From assembly GCA_029253325.1 (NCBI GenBank), contig JAQWZS010000212.1:1-9420 (forward strand): a stretch of 9,420 nt of DNA, given 5' to 3'. Of the stretch, positions 6,674-9,420 are shown in pieces; position 1 is the first letter of the stretch; every line of letters begins with the position of its first letter. The translations under genes were made by a program, and so were the position numbers. The stretch comes from Bacteroidia bacterium (GTDB lineage Bacteria; Bacteroidota; Bacteroidia; NS11-12g; UBA9320). The notes under the pieces are model-generated. The model worked only from the letters and a program-made list of their open reading frames with translations, did no database searches and was not told where the DNA came from.

Positions 6674-7798
6674 TTAAAGTGTATCTTTAATGTCATCAAG
6701 ACCATAGGTTGATGATAATTTATTTTTAGCATTGTTAAGTTTACTTTCATCAACGCTATAAAAATCTAAATCCGCTAATAAGCCTGATCCTCCTAAATTA
6801 GCTAATACACCTGTTAAATCTGAAGCTTCAATAGTTTTATCAGTATTAAATTTTAAAGCATATGCAAAACCATAGGCTTCAGCAAGCATGTGGCCCTTTA
6901 TACATAAATCATCCATAGCCGCCAAGGTTGCATTTATGTAATGAATTGCATTTGCTGCAGCTAATTTTTCCATGGCTAATCTTACGTCTTTAATTGCTAT
7001 GTCACGGTTAGCTAAATTTTTATTGGTTATTGCTGCTCTACCAGCAATAAATGCGTCCATCAGCTGTTGATTACATGCTAACAATCCATCTCTCTTATTC
7101 GCATAAGAACCCCAAAATAACAAACCTTCTGTTGTGGCTGGATAATCATTAGGCACACCTAGGTAACCAAAAGCTTCATCCCAATGATGTTCCATTGCAG
7201 TTCCTTTTCCAGGAGTAACTTCTTCGTTATCTACGATCATTTTAGAATCACCGGTATAAACCTCATTTATCTGATAAGAAATGAATGCTCCCATAAGTCC
7301 TTTTTCGAAAACTTGAGCTTCATCTACACCATTTGCATTTAACCAGTATTTTTTAGAGTTATCATTTGATGTACTCAAACCTGCAACTCCCTGAGCATGT
7401 GTTTTATCTGAGGTACTTGCTTTCACCATACTTTTTAGAACATTTTCAAATTCTATTTGAACAGGTTCAAAAGTTTTACTCTTGATCTGCTTGGAATCTT
7501 CATACGTTCCTGCCCATCCTGCTTTCGAAGCATCATTAGAAAACATTGCTAAAAGTTTTTCCTCATCTAATGCAGTTTCATCTGAAAGTGATGATTTAAA
7601 ATAGTTTTTAATCTCTAGCAGTTGATTTAATCGCTGTGTTTGTCCTCCATAAGATACGTTTTCAAACTCAGTATATGAGGTTGGGATCTCGTAAGAACTA
7701 TCATTTGGAGTAGTTGTCGTGTCATCATCCTTACACGATTGCAAAGAGATAGAAATTAGAGCTATAAAGCCTAATAAAAATTTGATGTTACTTTTCAT
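6674..7798 (-). CDS. DUF4856 domain surface lipoprotein
   Basis: A 374-residue lipoprotein and first gene of the operon. The signal peptide has a charged MKSNIK start, a hydrophobic core and an LQSC lipobox (Cys22), then KDDD and a Thr/Pro/Asn/Ser linker (27-36). CKDDD resembles the Bacteroidota surface-export signal. The mature chain matches DUF4856: YEIPTSYTEFENVSYGGQTQ (36-55), an Ala-rich helical body, and GTAMEHHWDEAFGYLGVP (199-216). The HHWDE cluster (His204, His205, Glu208) plus His286 (AIHYINATL) and His303/Glu307 (KGHMLAEAYGF) are plausible metal ligands, but no function is established for the family. DUF4856 proteins commonly accompany imelysin, HTTM and TonB receptor genes in Bacteroidota, as here (general recall, not a search). 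The ATG start is supported by the signal peptide and by a -7 element 20 nt upstream. By inference it is a ligand-capturing partner of the receptor. Confidence 0.85.
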   Translation of the reverse strand: MKSNIKFLLGFIALISISLQSCKDDDTTTTPNDSSYEIPTSYTEFENVSYGGQTQRLNQLLEIKNYFKSSLSDETALDEEKLLAMFSNDASKAGWAGTYEDSKQIKSKTFEPVQIEFENVLKSMVKASTSDKTHAQGVAGLSTSNDNSKKYWLNANGVDEAQVFEKGLMGAFISYQINEVYTGDSKMIVDNEEVTPGKGTAMEHHWDEAFGYLGVPNDYPATTEGLLFWGSYANKRDGLLACNQQLMDAFIAGRAAITNKNLANRDIAIKDVRLAMEKLAAANAIHYINATLAAMDDLCIKGHMLAEAYGFAYALKFNTDKTIEASDLTGVLANLGGSGLLADLDFYSVDESKLNNAKNKLSSTYGLDDIKDTL

Positions 7799-7817
7799 TT
7801 TAATTGATATTTTGATG

Positions 7818-7825
7818 CAAAAATA
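7818..7825 (-). promoter_or_regulatory. -7 element of the operon promoter (TAnnTTTG type)
   Basis: TATTTTTG on the minus strand matches the Bacteroidota -7 consensus TAnnTTTG, with its last base 19 nt before the DUF4856 start codon. That predicts a leader of about 15 nt. No clear TTG is seen at the -33 position, which would fit a promoter that needs an activator or is weak. Confidence 0.5.
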
Positions 7826-7839
7826 ATTACTATTTTTAA

Positions 7840-7848
7840 TTAGTCTAA
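7840..7848. promoter_or_regulatory. Candidate operator, TTAG-N-CTAA inverted repeat
   Basis: TTAGTCTAA is a perfect 4+1+4 inverted repeat lying where the -33 element of the operon promoter should be (its near edge is 14 nt upstream of the TATTTTTG). A repressor bound there would block initiation. TTAG/CTAA half-sites recall metal-dependent DtxR/IdeR-type boxes, but this is far shorter than the known 19-bp sites, and such a short palindrome is common by chance in AT-rich DNA. Confidence 0.2.
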
Positions 7849-7941
7849 ATAAATTTAAAACTTTTTTAATTTTTTATAAATCATCCTAAATCAATCGTTA
7901 ACATAGCCATAAAAGGTTACATCAAATACGAATCAAAGCCT

Positions 7942-7949
7942 TAAATTTG
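7942..7949 (+). promoter_or_regulatory. -7 element of the aspS promoter
   Basis: TAAATTTG matches the Bacteroidota -7 consensus TAnnTTTG exactly and is the only plus-strand match I see in the divergent region. Its last base is six nt before the A of the aspS ATG, so transcription should begin within about two bases of the start codon. A weak -33 counterpart (GTTAC, 7916-7920) lies 21 nt upstream. Confidence 0.5.
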
Positions 7950-7954
7950 CGGCA

Positions 7955-9420
7955 ATGCACAGAACACACACTTGCGGCGAGTTAAGGTCTAATCACATCG
8001 GCAAAGAAGTAACCCTTAGCGGATGGGTTCAACGAAGAAGAGATTTTGGTGCTATGACGTTCATAGACCTCAGAGATCGTTATGGGATTACTCAACTGAG
8101 TTTTAACGAAGACCAAGATAAAGAATTGAACACCCAAGCCCGATCATTGGGACGTGAGTTTGTGATTAAAGTTAAAGGAGAAGTTATCGAACGAAGCAAC
8201 AAGAATACACAAATCCCTACGGGTGATATTGAAATTCAAGTTCGCGAATTTGAAGTGCTCAATGCAGCACTTACTCCTCCTTTTACCATTGAAGATGAAA
8301 CCGATGGAGGTGAAGAAATTCGTCTAAAGTATCGCTATTTAGACCTGCGAAGAAACCCTATCCAAGACAAGTTAATTCTCCGTAGCAAGCTTAATAAGGC
8401 CGTTCGAGACTACTTGAACGATGCTGATTTTATTGATGTTGAAACCCCTGTTCTTATTAAATCTACTCCAGAGGGTGCTCGTGATTTTGTGGTGCCAAGT
8501 AGAATGAATGAAGGACAGTATTATGCTCTTCCTCAAAGTCCACAAACTTTCAAACAATTACTCATGGTGAGTGGCTTGGACAAGTATTACCAGATTGTCA
8601 AGTGTTTTCGAGATGAAGACTTCCGTGCAGACCGTCAGCCTGAATTTACTCAAATCGATTGCGAAATGAGTTTTGTAGAACGCGATGATGTGCTCGCAAC
8701 TTTTGAAGGAATGATCCGATCTGTATTCAAAAAGGTAAAAAATATTGATTTGGGTGATATCCCAATATTAACCTATGACGAAGCCATTCAAAGGTTTGGA
8801 AGCGATAAGCCTGATATGCGATTTGGTATGGAATTAGCTGACATTGATGCTGTCACCAAAGGGAATGGATTTGGTGTATTTGACAATGCGGATAGCGTTG
8901 TTGCAATTAATGTAATAGGTGGTAACTCATATACTAGAAAACAACTTGACGAACTGACTAATTGGGTCAAACGTCCACAAATCGGAGCTATGGGCATGAT
9001 TTATTGTCGAGTGAACGAAGACGGTACTTACAAATCTTCTGTCGATAAATTTTTTGGACCCGATCAACTTGCAAAATGGGCAGAAGCTTGTCAAAGTAAC
9101 CCCAATGATCTCATTCTAGTGTTGAGTGGAGACAAGGACAAGGTAAGAAAACAAATGAATGAACTCCGACTATTTGTTGCTGAACATGAAGGACTTCGTT
9201 CCAAAGATCAATTTAAGGGCTGTTGGGTTGTTGATTTTCCATTGGTCGAATACGATGAAGAAAGTGACAAGTGGCATGCGATGCATCACCCATTTACGTC
9301 TCCTATACCCGAAGATCGGGAATATATGAAAGATAGTCCTGGTCGAGTGAAAGCTAACGCCTATGATATGGCCATCAATGGTATGGAAGTCGGTGGAGGA
9401 AGTATTCGTATCCACGACAA
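7955..9420 (+). CDS. aspS: Aspartyl-tRNA synthetase, 3'-truncated
   Basis: Class IIb aminoacyl-tRNA synthetase charging tRNA-Asp with aspartate in the cytoplasm. 488 codons are present, and roughly 95 residues should remain beyond the right edge (bacterial AspRS is about 585-590 residues). The start MHRTHTCGELRSNHIGKEVT matches the conserved AspRS N-terminus, fixing the ATG at 7955. An OB-fold anticodon-binding domain covers about 1-105 (GWVQRRRDFG, FIDLRDRYGITQLSF). The catalytic domain follows: KYRYLDLRR (125-133), class II motif 1 region with FIDVETPVLIKSTPEGARDF (159-178), LPQSPQTFKQLLMVSG (192-207), and motif 2 CFRDEDFRADRQPEFTQID (217-235). The bacterial-type GAD insertion spans roughly 285-425, then MHHPFTSP (443-450) and NGMEVGGGSIRIHD (475-488). 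Motif 3 with its ATP-binding Arg is off-window. The residue matching E. coli Leu30, His in some non-discriminating bacterial AspRS, is Phe31. It is a housekeeping gene, divergent from the operon. Confidence 0.97.
   Translation, partial: MHRTHTCGELRSNHIGKEVTLSGWVQRRRDFGAMTFIDLRDRYGITQLSFNEDQDKELNTQARSLGREFVIKVKGEVIERSNKNTQIPTGDIEIQVREFEVLNAALTPPFTIEDETDGGEEIRLKYRYLDLRRNPIQDKLILRSKLNKAVRDYLNDADFIDVETPVLIKSTPEGARDFVVPSRMNEGQYYALPQSPQTFKQLLMVSGLDKYYQIVKCFRDEDFRADRQPEFTQIDCEMSFVERDDVLATFEGMIRSVFKKVKNIDLGDIPILTYDEAIQRFGSDKPDMRFGMELADIDAVTKGNGFGVFDNADSVVAINVIGGNSYTRKQLDELTNWVKRPQIGAMGMIYCRVNEDGTYKSSVDKFFGPDQLAKWAEACQSNPNDLILVLSGDKDKVRKQMNELRLFVAEHEGLRSKDQFKGCWVVDFPLVEYDEESDKWHAMHHPFTSPIPEDREYMKDSPGRVKANAYDMAINGMEVGGGSIRIHD

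Larger units (their letters stand above)
7799..7954. other. Divergent intergenic promoter region
   Basis: 156 nt of strongly AT-rich DNA between the leftward lipoprotein operon and rightward aspS. It holds two TAnnTTTG -7 elements on opposite strands, a short TTAG-N-CTAA palindrome, and a run of A/T tracts (7849-7880). No canonical 19-bp Fur box (GATAATGATAATCATTATC-like) is visible, nor any small ORF with a credible start. No terminator is needed here because both genes are transcribed away from it. Confidence 0.7.

Noticed and set aside
7849..7880. A/T tracts as a possible origin or attachment site
   Set aside because: No iterons, DnaA-box cluster or flanking duplication; ordinary AT-rich promoter DNA.
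8372..9415. Three minus-strand open frames (8372-8557, 8788-8997, 9170-9415)
   Set aside because: All lie opposite aspS, whose motifs are intact along the whole stretch.
1..9420. CRISPR array, tRNA, rRNA, insertion sequence, defence island
   Set aside because: No direct-repeat/spacer pattern, cloverleaf, transposase or defence domain was seen on either strand.

Overview
The window looks like chromosomal DNA of a Bacteroidota bacterium, probably a flavobacterium-like or related marine lineage. It is AT-rich, has almost no purine-rich Shine-Dalgarno sites, and has Bacteroidota-type -7 promoter elements (TAnnTTTG). The protein families (DUF4856 and imelysin lipoproteins with CKDD N-termini, FecA-like TonB receptor, cytochrome c/copper monooxygenase fusion) are typical of that phylum. 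The assignment is by eye and not below phylum level.

Layout. (1) 1-1150, plus strand: 3' part of a secreted cytochrome c / PHM-like copper monooxygenase fusion, cut by the left edge. (2) 1184-1825, plus: flavin reductase-like FMN-binding split-barrel protein. (3) 1841-7798, minus: a tight four-gene operon transcribed leftward in the order DUF4856 lipoprotein, imelysin-family lipoprotein, HTTM (vitamin K-dependent gamma-carboxylase-like) membrane protein, FecA-like TonB-dependent receptor. Intergenic gaps are 8 nt, about 11-17 nt, and a 4-nt ATGA overlap. (4) 7799-7954: a 156-nt divergent promoter region. (5) 7955-9420, plus: aspS (aspartyl-tRNA synthetase), cut by the right edge before class II motif 3.

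The operon is the most interesting part. Two probably surface-exposed lipoproteins, one from a family tied to bacterial iron uptake, are encoded with an outer-membrane receptor of the ferric-dicitrate type and an inner-membrane protein that keeps, by my alignment, the two key residues of human gamma-glutamyl carboxylase (His160 and Lys218). A reasonable inference is a metal or metal-chelate acquisition system in which the lipoproteins capture the ligand outside the cell and pass it to the receptor. The HTTM protein may carry out a quinol-dependent modification, possibly glutamate carboxylation, of a partner. The gene grouping itself recurs, as I recall, in Bacteroidota genomes; the substrate and the role of the HTTM enzyme are, as far as I know, not established. 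No tRNA, rRNA, CRISPR array, insertion sequence or convincing terminator was seen.
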